A stretch of 64,000 bases of DNA from Paenibacillus sp. JNUCC-31 (GCF_014844075.1 NZ_CP062165.1:5952001-6016000), one strand, 5' to 3'; counted from the first letter of the stretch, positions 26,000 through 34,745 are shown. The notes: generated by a model not told the origin, from the letters alone. Numbers and translations are program-made.

Positions 26000-27094
26000 A
26001 TGATAGAGAAAGGTAAGATTTCCGCGGCGCAGCTAGGTCTTCTTTTTTATTCGATAGTGGCCTACGACGGAATCCTGTATATTCCGAAAATAACGGGAAA
26101 GGAAGCTGGGCACGATTTGTGGTTATCACCGATCTGGGCTCATCTGCTCGGTTTGCTATTTATACTAGCGATGCTTCGGCTCAGCAGTATGTTTCCGAAG
26201 GAAACCATCATTCAGTACAGCGAGCGGCTGCTTGGACCTTGGCTGGGCAAAGTCGTGGGGGTTGTAGTCATACTATATGGTATTAATCTGACGTCTGTTG
26301 TATTAAGGGAATTTGGTGACTTTATTTCGGCCGTCTTTTTACGAAAAACACCACCCTTTATCGCCATTGGGGGGATTGTCTTACTTGTAACCTACGCCGT
26401 TAGAGGAGGTCTGGAGGTTTTAGGACGGCTAGCACAATTGTTCCTGCCGCTAACTTTCTTGGTGTTCGGACTGCTGATCATCTTGTCAATTCCGGAATGG
26501 GAAGTAAATAATATCTTGCCAATTATGGGCAAAGGGATCGTACCTTCCCTTAAGGGGGCCATTACTCCTTTGAGTTGGTTCGCCGGATATATAATGCTCG
26601 GACTTTATTTTCCGTTCGTATCGAACCAGAGAAAAACGACAGCGTATGCAATATTAACCTGGTTTGGGATTATGGTTACATTGTCTGTCTCTGGACTCAT
26701 ATCCGTTTTTCTCTTTGGCAAGCATGTCAGCACATTGAATTATCCATTTATTGAGGTCGTTCGATATATAGGGTTTGGTAAATTTATCCAGCATGTCGAT
26801 GCTCTACTGCTGATCGTTTGGCTCCCCGGCACGTTCATCCAGTTAACCTCCTATCTGTACACGGCATCGCTGGGGGCGAGTCAGTTGCTTGGACTCACAC
26901 AATATCGCCAGCTTGTGTTTCCAATAGGTTTGATTACACTGGTGATGAGTATGTGGCGAACTTCCGGCATTGACAAATTCGAAACCTATTTGGGAACAAG
27001 CCAAGTCATATTTGATTTCTTCTACATCGCTCTGGGGCTTCTTCTTTTCCTAGCGGCATTGATTCGAAAGCGAGTAAAGCGGATGTTACGTTAA
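26000..27094 (+). CDS. spore germinant receptor subunit B (GerB/GerKB permease family)
   Basis: A 364-residue integral membrane protein with about ten spans, related to amino-acid/polyamine transporters. It opens with EKGKISAAQLGLLFYSIVAY, a family signature, and continues with FPKETIIQYSERLLGPWLGK and VLREFGDFISAVFLRKTPP. Subunit B is where germinant (amino acid) is thought to bind. Start ATG 26000 follows GTGAGGAG by 5-6 bases, and a terminator follows the stop. It closes the germination operon. Confidence 0.92.
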   Translation: MIEKGKISAAQLGLLFYSIVAYDGILYIPKITGKEAGHDLWLSPIWAHLLGLLFILAMLRLSSMFPKETIIQYSERLLGPWLGKVVGVVVILYGINLTSVVLREFGDFISAVFLRKTPPFIAIGGIVLLVTYAVRGGLEVLGRLAQLFLPLTFLVFGLLIILSIPEWEVNNILPIMGKGIVPSLKGAITPLSWFAGYIMLGLYFPFVSNQRKTTAYAILTWFGIMVTLSVSGLISVFLFGKHVSTLNYPFIEVVRYIGFGKFIQHVDALLLIVWLPGTFIQLTSYLYTASLGASQLLGLTQYRQLVFPIGLITLVMSMWRTSGIDKFETYLGTSQVIFDFFYIALGLLLFLAALIRKRVKRMLR

Positions 27095-27113
27095 TCGACC
27101 AAACTGAAAGATC

Positions 27114-27158
27114 AAAAGGCATTCCGTGACTTCAAAATGAAGCCGGAAATGCCTTTTT
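27114..27158 (+). terminator. terminator of the germination operon
   Basis: Stem AAAAGGCATTCCG (27114-27126) with 27144-27157 (one bulged base), followed by T. Also suitable, through its A-rich 5' arm, for the convergent cat gene ending at 27200. Confidence 0.85.
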
Positions 27159-27199
27159 GTGCATAAGCTAATGGGATGGTTTAACAAACTATGTTGAAT

Positions 27200-27850
27200 T
27201 TAACAACACCATTCATGACAGCGATCAGCCAGTGACTGTAACTCATTAAACATTACACCGGCATGGTAGCCGTCGCACACGGCGTGGTGTAATTGGACGG
27301 ATAAGGGAAGCCCTATTTTATTGTCTTGCTGTACATATTTTCCCATAGTGAAAATGGGTAACAAATAGGTACCTTCATTGTAAATATTCAGATTAAACCC
27401 AGTAAAGTTCACCCAGGGAATACTGGAAACAGGAAAAGTATTGGGCGGTTCATTGGATTTGGCGACAAACTGCTTATTGTTTTTGTATTGATCCATATCC
27501 GCCAGATAACGATTGTGGAACACCTGGAAATTTCTATGATATTCCGTCCACAATGTTGAGAATGTCTTCTCATCCTCATGAAAAATGGTGTAGCTGGGGG
27601 ACATGCTGTCCCAATAACCCACAATGCCTTCGGCATCCAAACAGGTGCGGAATTCCCTGTGTGTGTTGACCACGGTAGTGATCATGTGAATAAGAGCAGG
27701 ATACAGCTTCATCCCTTTAAGCTTAAGTTCAGCGTGCAGTAGGGTGATATCAAGGTTTGCCGTCATACTGTAAGTGCATCTGACCCGATTCAAATAATGT
27801 TCAAAATAAGGCGTTCTATCCCACTGATTTAACACAATTGGATTAAACAT
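27200..27850 (-). CDS. cat: chloramphenicol O-acetyltransferase (type A)
   Basis: A 216-residue trimeric CAT, normal length for the family. The catalytic motif SVQLHHAVCDGYHAG near residue 190 has the active His (second His of HH) and the structural Asp; FPVSSIPWVNFTGFNLNI near 143 matches the substrate-binding strand. The enzyme transfers acetyl from acetyl-CoA to chloramphenicol in the cytoplasm. Translation starts at ATG 27850 with AGGAGG at 27861-27866. That ribosome binding site is sequestered in a hairpin behind a leader peptide, so expression should be inducible by the drug. The gene stands alone, convergent with the germination operon, and may have been acquired. Confidence 0.92.
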   Translation of the reverse strand: MFNPIVLNQWDRTPYFEHYLNRVRCTYSMTANLDITLLHAELKLKGMKLYPALIHMITTVVNTHREFRTCLDAEGIVGYWDSMSPSYTIFHEDEKTFSTLWTEYHRNFQVFHNRYLADMDQYKNNKQFVAKSNEPPNTFPVSSIPWVNFTGFNLNIYNEGTYLLPIFTMGKYVQQDNKIGLPLSVQLHHAVCDGYHAGVMFNELQSLADRCHEWCC

Positions 27851-27860
27851 AAGTTTATTA

Positions 27861-27894
27861 CCTCCTAAATGAGAGTAGTTCTTCGTTTAGGAGG
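27861..27894 (-). promoter_or_regulatory. cat translational attenuator hairpin
   Basis: Nine-base perfect inverted repeat: CCTCCTAAA on the mRNA (genome 27886-27894) pairs with TTTAGGAGG (27861-27869), which contains the cat ribosome binding site. A ribosome stalled in the leader would open the stem. The layout matches the classic Gram-positive cat attenuators. Confidence 0.9.
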
Positions 27895-27916
27895 CTTGTT
27901 TGACTGATTTGACCAT
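27887..27916 (-). CDS. cat leader peptide (9 residues)
   Basis: Short frame MVKSVKQAS with stop TAA at 27887-27889. The last two codons and the stop form the upstream arm of the attenuator hairpin, as in known cat leaders, where a drug-stalled ribosome near codon 6 frees the downstream ribosome binding site. The leader has a weak AGGA-type binding site. Too short for homology; the call rests on position and structure. Confidence 0.8.
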   Translation of the reverse strand: MVKSVKQAS

Positions 27917-27964
27917 ATCCTATCACAATCCCGGCGCAGTATTTGTAAATCTGATTCCTGTACT

Positions 27965-27973
27965 AGTATAACA
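27965..27973 (-). promoter_or_regulatory. extended -10 promoter element of cat
   Basis: On the minus strand TGTTATACT gives a TGn extension before the hexamer TATACT, about 48 bases ahead of the leader start. No good -35 is visible at the expected place. Confidence 0.5.
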
Positions 27974-28105
27974 TAAGGATGTACAGGGCTGTTATTTGCA
28001 TTCCGTGAATGGCTCCTATATGAAGCATGAAAAAAACTTTTTCAACCTGTTCCTTTACTGTATAATTATGGATGAGACTAAACGGAAAATGGAGAGGTGG
28101 ATTCA

Positions 28106-28666
28106 ATGCGGAAACCGATAGATGAACCGTTATTTTATTCGTATCCTGGAATGGTGGCGGTGGTCACATCCCGTCATGAGGGGGTGCAAAATGTAATGGC
28201 CTCAGGCTGGCATACCTATATTGGCTCGTCTCCCGGGATATACGGCATATCGCTGCGAAAGGAGACGTATTCTTACCATTTGATCGAGCAGAGCAAGGCG
28301 TTTGGGGTCCATTTTCTACCGGGCCATCGATCCGAGTGGATACAGGCAGCAGGTACATACAGTGGAAGAGATACGGATAAATTTTCAAAGTTCGGCATTA
28401 TATATGAGGATGGGATCAAGGTAGATGTACCCATACTGACCGATGCTTATTTTGCTTATGAGTGCAAGGTGATGGACATAACAACGTACGGAGATCATGA
28501 ATGGATCGCGGGCGAAGTGATGCAGCGGTATCAGGACCCCGATTATTTCTTGGAAAATGGGATGGTGGATTTGCACAAATTGCAGATTCCCATGTACATC
28601 GGACGTTCCGCTTATCGAATACTTGATGCTGGCGCGGAAGAGAAAACACATCCATTTTACTTCTAG
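28106..28666 (+). CDS. flavin reductase-like FMN-binding protein
   Basis: A 186-residue protein of the flavin reductase/FMN-binding split-barrel group. It has GMVAVVTSRHEGVQNVMASGW near the start, where the family binds FMN, then ISLRKETYSYHLI, FGVHFLP and a central YECKVMDITTYGDHEWIAGEV typical of this fold. Such proteins reduce or bind FMN, sometimes to supply a monooxygenase; no partner lies nearby. ATG 28106 has GGAGAGG ahead of it. A possible -10 TATAAT is at 28061-28066. Monocistronic, with a hairpin after the stop at 28739. Confidence 0.82.
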   Translation: MRKPIDEPLFYSYPGMVAVVTSRHEGVQNVMASGWHTYIGSSPGIYGISLRKETYSYHLIEQSKAFGVHFLPGHRSEWIQAAGTYSGRDTDKFSKFGIIYEDGIKVDVPILTDAYFAYECKVMDITTYGDHEWIAGEVMQRYQDPDYFLENGMVDLHKLQIPMYIGRSAYRILDAGAEEKTHPFYF

Positions 28667-29172
28667 AGTCCTAGGCACCAAGAAGCAATTATGAGCAAGA
28701 CTTTCAATCCCACAAGAGATAGGTTTATAATGGTTATTGGCTGCTGAGCAAGTCGGCAGCCTTTTGCAATTGGTCGAAGCGCACATTTTCAGAATCCAAA
28801 GAGATCTGTTTATAAACAAAATGAGGCTAGGTAATATTAGCCATTCCATGAAAAATGCTGTATTTCACGACCAAATTAGAGTATGATTTTACAGCTGTAT
28901 ATGCTTGGAAGGAAAGGTTACATCGGTTCATGTGATTGTAACTATTATTGTAATTTGTGAAGATCCTTTCGGGCGTATAATGCTAAACGGGAGATCTAGA
29001 AAATATAAAGAACATCGTAAACAACAATATGTTTTAGAAATACGTCTTCTTTATGTTGTAAATGAATGATGGAAGGTGCAATACGTATGTCAATGACAAC
29101 CAGAACCACAAGGAGTTATCAAACGCCCCGGACACCAATGATGTCTACCTACCGTAACAAGGAGGGGCATGC
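28667..29172. other. intergenic region upstream of the acyltransferase
   Basis: About 500 bases. It contains a hairpin at 28739-28765, a possible -10 TATAAT at 28976-28981 with only a poor -35, and a 33-codon upstream frame at 29087-29188 listed separately. The rest is AT-rich without visible genes. Confidence 0.5.
28739..28765 (+). terminator. terminator after the flavin reductase-like gene
   Basis: GGCTGC (28739-28744) pairs with GCAGCC (28756-28761), followed by TTTT. It lies 73 bases after the stop codon. Confidence 0.65.
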
Positions 29173-29188
29173 ATGTCACAATCATTGA
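29087..29188 (+). CDS. possible upstream ORF overlapping the acyltransferase start
   Basis: A 33-codon frame beginning MSMTTRTTRSYQTPRTP, with GGAAGG ten bases ahead. It ends at TGA 29186-29188, 13 bases past the acyltransferase start, so its translation would influence that start. Threonine- and arginine-rich, no recognised family. It may be chance. Confidence 0.3.
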   Translation: MSMTTRTTRSYQTPRTPMMSTYRNKEGHACHNH

Positions 29189-31272
29189 AAAGCAAGCGGC
29201 ATATGAACGGACTGGATGGCTTGCGAGCCATCGCTGTGCTTGCAGTAATAGGGTATCATTTGAATTTGAGTTTTATCCCGGGCGGTCTGCTCGGTGTAGG
29301 CATTTTCTTTGTTCTCTCAGGTTATTTGATCACAGACATCCTCTTGACACAATGGCAGGAGCAAGGCCGGATATCGCTGGGTGATTTCTGGATTCGAAGA
29401 GTTAGGCGCCTGTTACCCGGGATGCTCACCATGACTGCAGCGGTAATGATCTGGCTGTTATGCACGGACCCTTCCCGGCTCGCTGCTCTGCGCGGTGACA
29501 TTGTCTCGGGCGTATTATACATAAGTAATTGGTGGTACATCTTTCATCACGTTTCCTATTTCGAAAGTTTCGGCCCGCCTTCACCCTTTGGACATTTCTG
29601 GTCGCTGGCGGTGGAAGAACAATTCTATATCGTATGGCCTCTTTTACTGGTTGCGGCCATCCTTTTGTTCAAACGAAAGGGATGGCTGGTCGTTTTTATT
29701 GTCGTGGCAGCCGAATTGTCAGCAGGGGCAATGGCCATCATGTATAATCCGGATCTGGACCCGAGCCGTGTTTATTATGGAACAGACACAAGAGCATTTG
29801 CTCTCCTGGCAGGTGCTGCACTGGCCGTGGTATGGCCGAGTCGCAAGCTGTCGTCGTCCCTTGCCAGCGTCCATCGGAACGTTCTGGACCTATCAGGGGT
29901 AGCTGCGCTGACTCTGTTAATCTACATGATGCTGAATAGCAGTGAGTATGATCCTTCATTATATCAAGGAGGAATGGTGCTTCAGGCCATAGCGACGACA
30001 TTGCTCGTAGCTGTATTGGCCCATCCTTCATCCTTACTTGCGCGATTCATTGGCGCTAAGCCAATGCGCTGGATCGGTGAACGGTCCTATGGATTATACT
30101 TGTGGCACTATCCTGTCATTATTCTAACAAGTCCAGCGGTAGACACGGGCGGAGCACATCCTGTTCGAATGGTTTTGCAGGTTGCAGCAACGGTTGCGCT
30201 TGCCTCCTTGTCACTTAGATATATTGAAAATCCAATTCGTTATAACGGATTCCGTGCTTCCTGGTCCCGATTATGGGGAAGAGGAAAAGCAACGGGTATC
30301 CGTAATGTATGGTGGAAGCGAGCCGGATTACTGATGAGCATTCTGCTGATGTCATTTACCGTGTCACAGATGATGATCACTTCTGCGGCGAACTCCGATT
30401 CCCATTCGGTATCGATGTCTACCGCCCTGAATGGAGACCATTCCGTTGTGGAGGAAAGAGGGCAGGATGTTCTCCCGGCAGCAGTGAATACGCCGGTTTC
30501 CGTCAACAAACCTGAACCGCAGAAAAACGATAAACCTGCGGAGAATGCTGGAGATTCATCAGGCAAAGGGGAGCAGCAACCAACGAAGCCCGATAAAACT
30601 CCAGAGCCAGAAGAACCGAAATCAGGCGAGGAGAAAGGGAACGCCCCTGACGACTCGAACAACACAGCGGGTCAAGCCAAAGGTACCAACGATCAACGTG
30701 ATCCAACTGATAATTCGGATGGGAGCAGTAACCAACAACCCGAAGATCCTGTCAATACGTCTGAATCGTCCAAAGACGAAGGGGAAACAGCCCCTCCATC
30801 CAAAGACGGAAAGGTTCATTACACAGTCATTGGAGACTCGGTTATTCTGGACGCGAAACCTTATCTCGAACAAAATATATCGGGAGTTTATGTGGACGGT
30901 CACATCGGACGTCAGATGTGGGAGGCTGCCGATGTTCTGAATGGTCTGGAGAGAAACAACCAATTGGGCAGCCGGGTTGTGCTGGAGCTGGGAACGAACG
31001 GTTCATTTAATTCGAAAAGCCTGAATTCCGTACTGGATAATTTGAAGGATGAAAAACATGTGTATTTGGTTACCGTACGGGTACCTCGTCCGTGGGAAAG
31101 AGCAGTCAATAAAGCGTTGAATGAAGCATCTTCCGACTACAGTAACGTTTCACTGATTGATTGGCACAGTGCAAGCGAGGGACATGACGAATATTTTGAA
31201 AAAGATGGTGTACATCTAACCACGGAAGGTTCAGAAGCTTTTGCAGCACTCGTGAAAGAAAGTTTGGAATAA
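29173..31272 (+). CDS. OafA/OatA-type membrane acyltransferase with SGNH domain
   Basis: A 699-residue two-part enzyme. Residues 1-405 form the acyltransferase 3 membrane domain with ten to eleven helices, starting with HMNGLDGLRAIAVLAVIGYHL (catalytic His) and RRVRRLLPGML. A linker of about 140 residues rich in Pro, Glu, Asp, Ser and Asn follows. The extracellular SGNH hydrolase-like domain has YTVIGDSVILDA (nucleophile Ser), LELGTNGSFN, and DGVHLTTEG (Asp-His). OatA-type enzymes O-acetylate peptidoglycan and give lysozyme resistance; others modify surface polysaccharide. ATG 29173 has AAGGAGG upstream. Monocistronic. Confidence 0.88.
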   Translation: MSQSLKSKRHMNGLDGLRAIAVLAVIGYHLNLSFIPGGLLGVGIFFVLSGYLITDILLTQWQEQGRISLGDFWIRRVRRLLPGMLTMTAAVMIWLLCTDPSRLAALRGDIVSGVLYISNWWYIFHHVSYFESFGPPSPFGHFWSLAVEEQFYIVWPLLLVAAILLFKRKGWLVVFIVVAAELSAGAMAIMYNPDLDPSRVYYGTDTRAFALLAGAALAVVWPSRKLSSSLASVHRNVLDLSGVAALTLLIYMMLNSSEYDPSLYQGGMVLQAIATTLLVAVLAHPSSLLARFIGAKPMRWIGERSYGLYLWHYPVIILTSPAVDTGGAHPVRMVLQVAATVALASLSLRYIENPIRYNGFRASWSRLWGRGKATGIRNVWWKRAGLLMSILLMSFTVSQMMITSAANSDSHSVSMSTALNGDHSVVEERGQDVLPAAVNTPVSVNKPEPQKNDKPAENAGDSSGKGEQQPTKPDKTPEPEEPKSGEEKGNAPDDSNNTAGQAKGTNDQRDPTDNSDGSSNQQPEDPVNTSESSKDEGETAPPSKDGKVHYTVIGDSVILDAKPYLEQNISGVYVDGHIGRQMWEAADVLNGLERNNQLGSRVVLELGTNGSFNSKSLNSVLDNLKDEKHVYLVTVRVPRPWERAVNKALNEASSDYSNVSLIDWHSASEGHDEYFEKDGVHLTTEGSEAFAALVKESLE

Positions 31273-31300
31273 TTCAGCACTTATCTATTCATTTATCGGG

Positions 31301-31326
31301 GAGCTCTCATCGTGAGGGCTCTTTTT
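31301..31326 (+). terminator. terminator after the acyltransferase gene
   Basis: GAGCTCTCA (31301-31309) pairs with TGAGGGCTC (31313-31321) with one G-T pair, followed by TTTTT. Confidence 0.9.
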
Positions 31327-31406
31327 ATATGGAAGTAAAGATGGCTTAATCAACTAAGGTATCCGATATTTTTCACCCCTGCATCCGTGGATCGTCACCT
31401 TACAGA

Positions 31407-31421
31407 ATGTTAGCGTTACCA
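31407..31421 (+). promoter_or_regulatory. candidate cre site (CcpA) ahead of the mannoside operon
   Basis: ATGTTAGCGTTACCA fits the cre consensus WTGNAANCGNWNNCW with one mismatch. It lies about 43-57 bases ahead of the binding-protein start. Confidence 0.5.
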
Positions 31422-31463
31422 TTTACAATAAGTGTAATCAAATCACCAAGGGGGATTCAAGTG

Positions 31464-32780
31464 ATGTGGAAAAAATGGCTTTCGGGAATAATGGCTATGG
31501 CGTTGTTTTCCATCGTTCTGGCTGGTTGCGGCGGCGGTGACAGCTCAGAAGGTAGCGGCAGCAAGGATAAAGTAACCGTCACACTCTGGCACAATTGGAC
31601 CGGGCAGGATGCCAAAGCGGTAGCGATGCGTAAAATTATTGATGACTTCCGTGCGTCACATCCGGATATCGAAGTCGTGGATGAAGGTCTGCCTACAGAT
31701 GGCCTCAAAACCAGACTCCGGACCGTGGCGGCGGCTAATGAAATGCCGGATTTGTTTGTTATGTGGCCGGATGCGATGACCAAGGAATTTGTAAAAGGGG
31801 ATCTGCTGCAGCCGATCAATGCCGAGTTGGACGCAAAGCCGGAGTGGAAGGACAATTTTATACCTAACGCGCTGGACGGATATACCGTGGACGGGAATAT
31901 CTACTCTGTGCCGATGAATCTGGCACCAAGTTCCTTCATCTATTACAACGAGGCGCTGTTCAAACAGTATAACGTGAAAGTGCCTGAGACATGGGCCGAG
32001 CTGGAACAGGCGATTGCTACGTTCAATGAAAACAAGGTCATACCAATGGCGCTGGGCAACAAGGCGAATTGGGTAGCTCAATCGACCATCTTCAGTACGC
32101 TGGCTGATCGGATTACGGGTACAGACTGGTTTCTGAAAGCAGCAGCACAGGATGGCGCGAGCTTCACCGATCCGCAGTTTGTTGAAGCACTGAACAAAAT
32201 GCAGGAACTTGGCAACAGCAAGGCATTCCAGGACGGATTCAACAGTATCGACGAGACTCAAATGATGCAGCTGTACTTCCAGGGCAAAGCGGCCATGGTC
32301 ATGAACGGTGGGTGGGCGCTGGCGAACCTGGTGAATAACGCACCTGAAGATGTGTTGAAAAACACGCACATTACAATTCTTCCCCCAGTGGATGGAGGTC
32401 AGGGTGAGCCGAGAACAACATCCGGTGTTGTAGGAACCGGGCTGGGTGTGAGCAAAAAGCTGGAAGGCGCCCAAAAGGATGCAGCCATGGAGCTGTTCTA
32501 CGCCTTGGCAGGACCTGATGGTCAGAAGGCCACACTGGACAGCAGTACGCTGGTCAGTTACAAGATCGATCTGGACAAATCCAAGGCACATCCATTGTTC
32601 GTTGAATTGTACGATCTGATGCAGGAAGTGAAAATTAATCCGGTTTACGATTCCAAGCTGGGATCGGCAACGGTTGAAGTCATTAATAACGGATTGCAGG
32701 AGCTGCTCATGGGCGGGAAAGCCGAAGATATTGCGGCTAAAATTCAGGCTGCTCAGGCGAACGCGGTTGGTAATGAATAA
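31464..32780 (+). CDS. extracellular solute-binding lipoprotein (family 1)
   Basis: A 438-residue lipoprotein with signal peptide ending in VLAGC (Cys near residue 22) and a Gly/Ser linker. The mature part has VTLWHNWTGQDAKAVAMRK, MPDLFVMWPD, the VPMNLAPSSFIYYNEALFK hinge and FQGKAAMVMNGGWAL, all common in family 1 sugar binders of the MalE/MsmE group. ATG 31464 is preceded by AAGGGGG; the ATG at 31407 has none. It starts the operon that ends in a beta-mannosidase, so a mannoside or mannan oligosaccharide is the probable ligand. Confidence 0.9.
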   Translation: MWKKWLSGIMAMALFSIVLAGCGGGDSSEGSGSKDKVTVTLWHNWTGQDAKAVAMRKIIDDFRASHPDIEVVDEGLPTDGLKTRLRTVAAANEMPDLFVMWPDAMTKEFVKGDLLQPINAELDAKPEWKDNFIPNALDGYTVDGNIYSVPMNLAPSSFIYYNEALFKQYNVKVPETWAELEQAIATFNENKVIPMALGNKANWVAQSTIFSTLADRITGTDWFLKAAAQDGASFTDPQFVEALNKMQELGNSKAFQDGFNSIDETQMMQLYFQGKAAMVMNGGWALANLVNNAPEDVLKNTHITILPPVDGGQGEPRTTSGVVGTGLGVSKKLEGAQKDAAMELFYALAGPDGQKATLDSSTLVSYKIDLDKSKAHPLFVELYDLMQEVKINPVYDSKLGSATVEVINNGLQELLMGGKAEDIAAKIQAAQANAVGNE

Positions 32781-32858
32781 TCGATAGATAGGCCATGGAT
32801 TGAATCATGAAAGTGAGTAGACCAATAACTATGATCGATGAGGATTGATTTGTTCGTG

Positions 32859-32884
32859 CCCCTTCCCGGCAGGGGAGGGGTTTT
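32859..32884 (+). terminator. intercistronic hairpin between binding protein and permeases
   Basis: CCCCTTCCC (32859-32867) pairs with GGGGAGGGG (32872-32880), followed by TTTTC. The T-run is short, so partial read-through into the permease genes is expected, which would keep the binding protein in excess. Confidence 0.7.
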
Positions 32885-32942
32885 CATTTACAAGAATGGA
32901 GTGCACAGGTTGGAAAGGCATTTATGAAGGGAAGTGAGCAGA

Positions 32943-33821
32943 ATGAACGCACTGCGCAGTCGGCGTTTTATTATGCTGGGGCTTGCCCCGGCAGTCATTA
33001 TTTATGCGTTGTTTGTATTTGTGCCAGTTGTGTGGTCAGCGTATTATGGCTTCTTCAACTGGTCCGGTATCGGAGAATCGAAATATATTGGTCTGGATAA
33101 CTATGTGGAAATATGGCATGATCCCGTATTTTGGCGGGCACTGAAAAATAACGTTATTTTTGTTCTCGCGTCGGTATTTGGACAAATTCCGTTGGCGCTG
33201 ATGCTCGCGGTCATTTTACACAAAAGCAATCCATTACAGCGCTTCCTGCGCTCAGCCGTATTTCTGCCGATGGTATTGTCCACGGTCGTCATTGGCATGA
33301 TCTGGCAATATATCTATCATCCGCAGATCGGGATACTGAACTTCCTGCTGGACGCACTCGGGCTGGAGAGTTGGAAGCTGCAATGGCTGTCCGATGACAA
33401 AATCGCGATTTTCTCGCTGGTGCCGCCGCTGCTCTGGAGCTTTGTCGGCTTGTATCTGATTATCTTCATCTCGGCACTGCAAAACATTCCAGGCGAGATT
33501 CATGATGCCGCCAAGATTGACGGTGCATCGGGACTTCGCAAGCTGGTATCCATTTCTTTGCCCATGATTTGGGGAACGGTGCAGGTGGCAATCATTCTGT
33601 GCATCTCGGGCAGTCTGAAGTCCTTCGACCTGGTGTACATCATGACCAAAGGTGGACCGGCTCATGCAACGGAGCTGCTTGCTACGTATATGTATAATTC
33701 AACCTTTACCACGTACCGTTATGGCTTCGGTAGTGCCATCTCAACGACCATCGTGCTGATTTCCCTGCTGCTTATTGGAACAAGCCAGTGGGTAACCAGT
33801 CGCAAACGAAAAGAGAACTAA
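32943..33821 (+). CDS. ABC transporter permease, MalF/LacF type
   Basis: A 292-residue permease with six membrane spans, the first around FIMLGLAPAVIIYALFVFVP. It carries YYGFFNWSGIGESKYIGLDNY, VFLPMVLSTVVIGMIWQYIY and the EAA loop IHDAAKIDGASGLRKLVSIS. I start it at ATG 32943 after GAAGGGAAG; GTG 32934 is in frame but overlaps that site. With the next gene it makes the mannoside importer channel. Confidence 0.9.
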   Translation: MNALRSRRFIMLGLAPAVIIYALFVFVPVVWSAYYGFFNWSGIGESKYIGLDNYVEIWHDPVFWRALKNNVIFVLASVFGQIPLALMLAVILHKSNPLQRFLRSAVFLPMVLSTVVIGMIWQYIYHPQIGILNFLLDALGLESWKLQWLSDDKIAIFSLVPPLLWSFVGLYLIIFISALQNIPGEIHDAAKIDGASGLRKLVSISLPMIWGTVQVAIILCISGSLKSFDLVYIMTKGGPAHATELLATYMYNSTFTTYRYGFGSAISTTIVLISLLLIGTSQWVTSRKRKEN

Positions 33822-33839
33822 AGGAGAGGGGGAACTGTA

Positions 33840-34715
33840 ATGAATGTGACACCGGTATCAATGCCATCGCCTGGACGTACGACAGGTTATTCGGCTCACC
33901 GCTTGCGCAGCGGAATTGTTTGGACGCTGCTGACGGTCTATGGTATTTTAACATTGTATCCGTTTTACTGGCTTGTGATCAGTGCGTTCAAGACGAATGA
34001 AGATTTCTACAGCAGGCCCTTTGGTCTCCCGGAGAAATGGAACTTCGAGAACTTCAGCAATGCCTGGGAAAGTTCCAGGTTGGGCACGGCATTTGGCAAT
34101 TCACTGATTGTGTCCGTTGGTTCACTTATTTTGACGCTGTTTATCGCAGCACTTTCTTCATTTATATTGGCACGCTTCCAATTTCGCTGGAAAGGGCTGA
34201 TCATGACCTTTTTTGTTGTGGGCATGCTGATTCCCATTCATAGTACGCTCGTTCCATTGTTCATTCTGATGAAACAGATGTCCCTGCTAAATACGTATTG
34301 GGCGCTGATCCTGCCGTATACGGCGTTTGCATTGCCAACCGCAATTTTTGTGCTTACTGCCTATTTGACAAGTGTACCGCGTGACATTGAAGAGGCTGCA
34401 TTTATCGATGGAACAGGTCTTTGGGGATTGTTCACCCGCATCATGCTTCCGATGTCAGTTCCTGCCTTGTCAACGGTCACGATTCTGAGTTTCCTGCATG
34501 CGTGGAATGACTTTTCATTTGCACTCGTGTTTATTAACAAAACCGGATTGAAAACGTTACCGCTGGCTATTGCGAACTTTGCTGACGGTTATCAGACGGA
34601 TTACGGATTGACGCTTGCCGCCATGACGCTGTCGGTGATTCCGACCATTATTCTGTACCTTGTATTCCAGGAGCAGGTCATGAAAGGCATGACAGCGGGA
34701 GCTGTCAAAGGTTAA
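33840..34715 (+). CDS. ABC transporter permease, MalG type
   Basis: A 291-residue partner permease. Membrane spans include GIVWTLLTVYGILTLYPFYWL; MLIPIHSTLVPLFILMKQMS and the EAA loop EEAAFIDGTGLWGLFTRIML are in their usual places, and it ends GMTAGAVKG. ATG 33840 has AAGGAGAGGGGG ahead of it, 18 bases after the previous stop. No ATPase is linked. Confidence 0.9.
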   Translation: MNVTPVSMPSPGRTTGYSAHRLRSGIVWTLLTVYGILTLYPFYWLVISAFKTNEDFYSRPFGLPEKWNFENFSNAWESSRLGTAFGNSLIVSVGSLILTLFIAALSSFILARFQFRWKGLIMTFFVVGMLIPIHSTLVPLFILMKQMSLLNTYWALILPYTAFALPTAIFVLTAYLTSVPRDIEEAAFIDGTGLWGLFTRIMLPMSVPALSTVTILSFLHAWNDFSFALVFINKTGLKTLPLAIANFADGYQTDYGLTLAAMTLSVIPTIILYLVFQEQVMKGMTAGAVKG

Positions 34716-34745
34716 ACGAACGCGCATCCAGAGGAGGGAAAAGGT

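Noticed and set aside
31407..31463. Earlier start (ATG 31407) for the mannoside binding protein
   Set aside because: There is no ribosome binding site there and it would add 19 residues ahead of a normal signal peptide; ATG 31464 with AAGGGGG is better. The cre-like box also covers this codon.
31656..32591. Antisense open frame of 311 codons within the mannoside binding-protein gene
   Set aside because: It has no ribosome binding site or recognisable motif, and the opposite strand encodes a clear lipoprotein.
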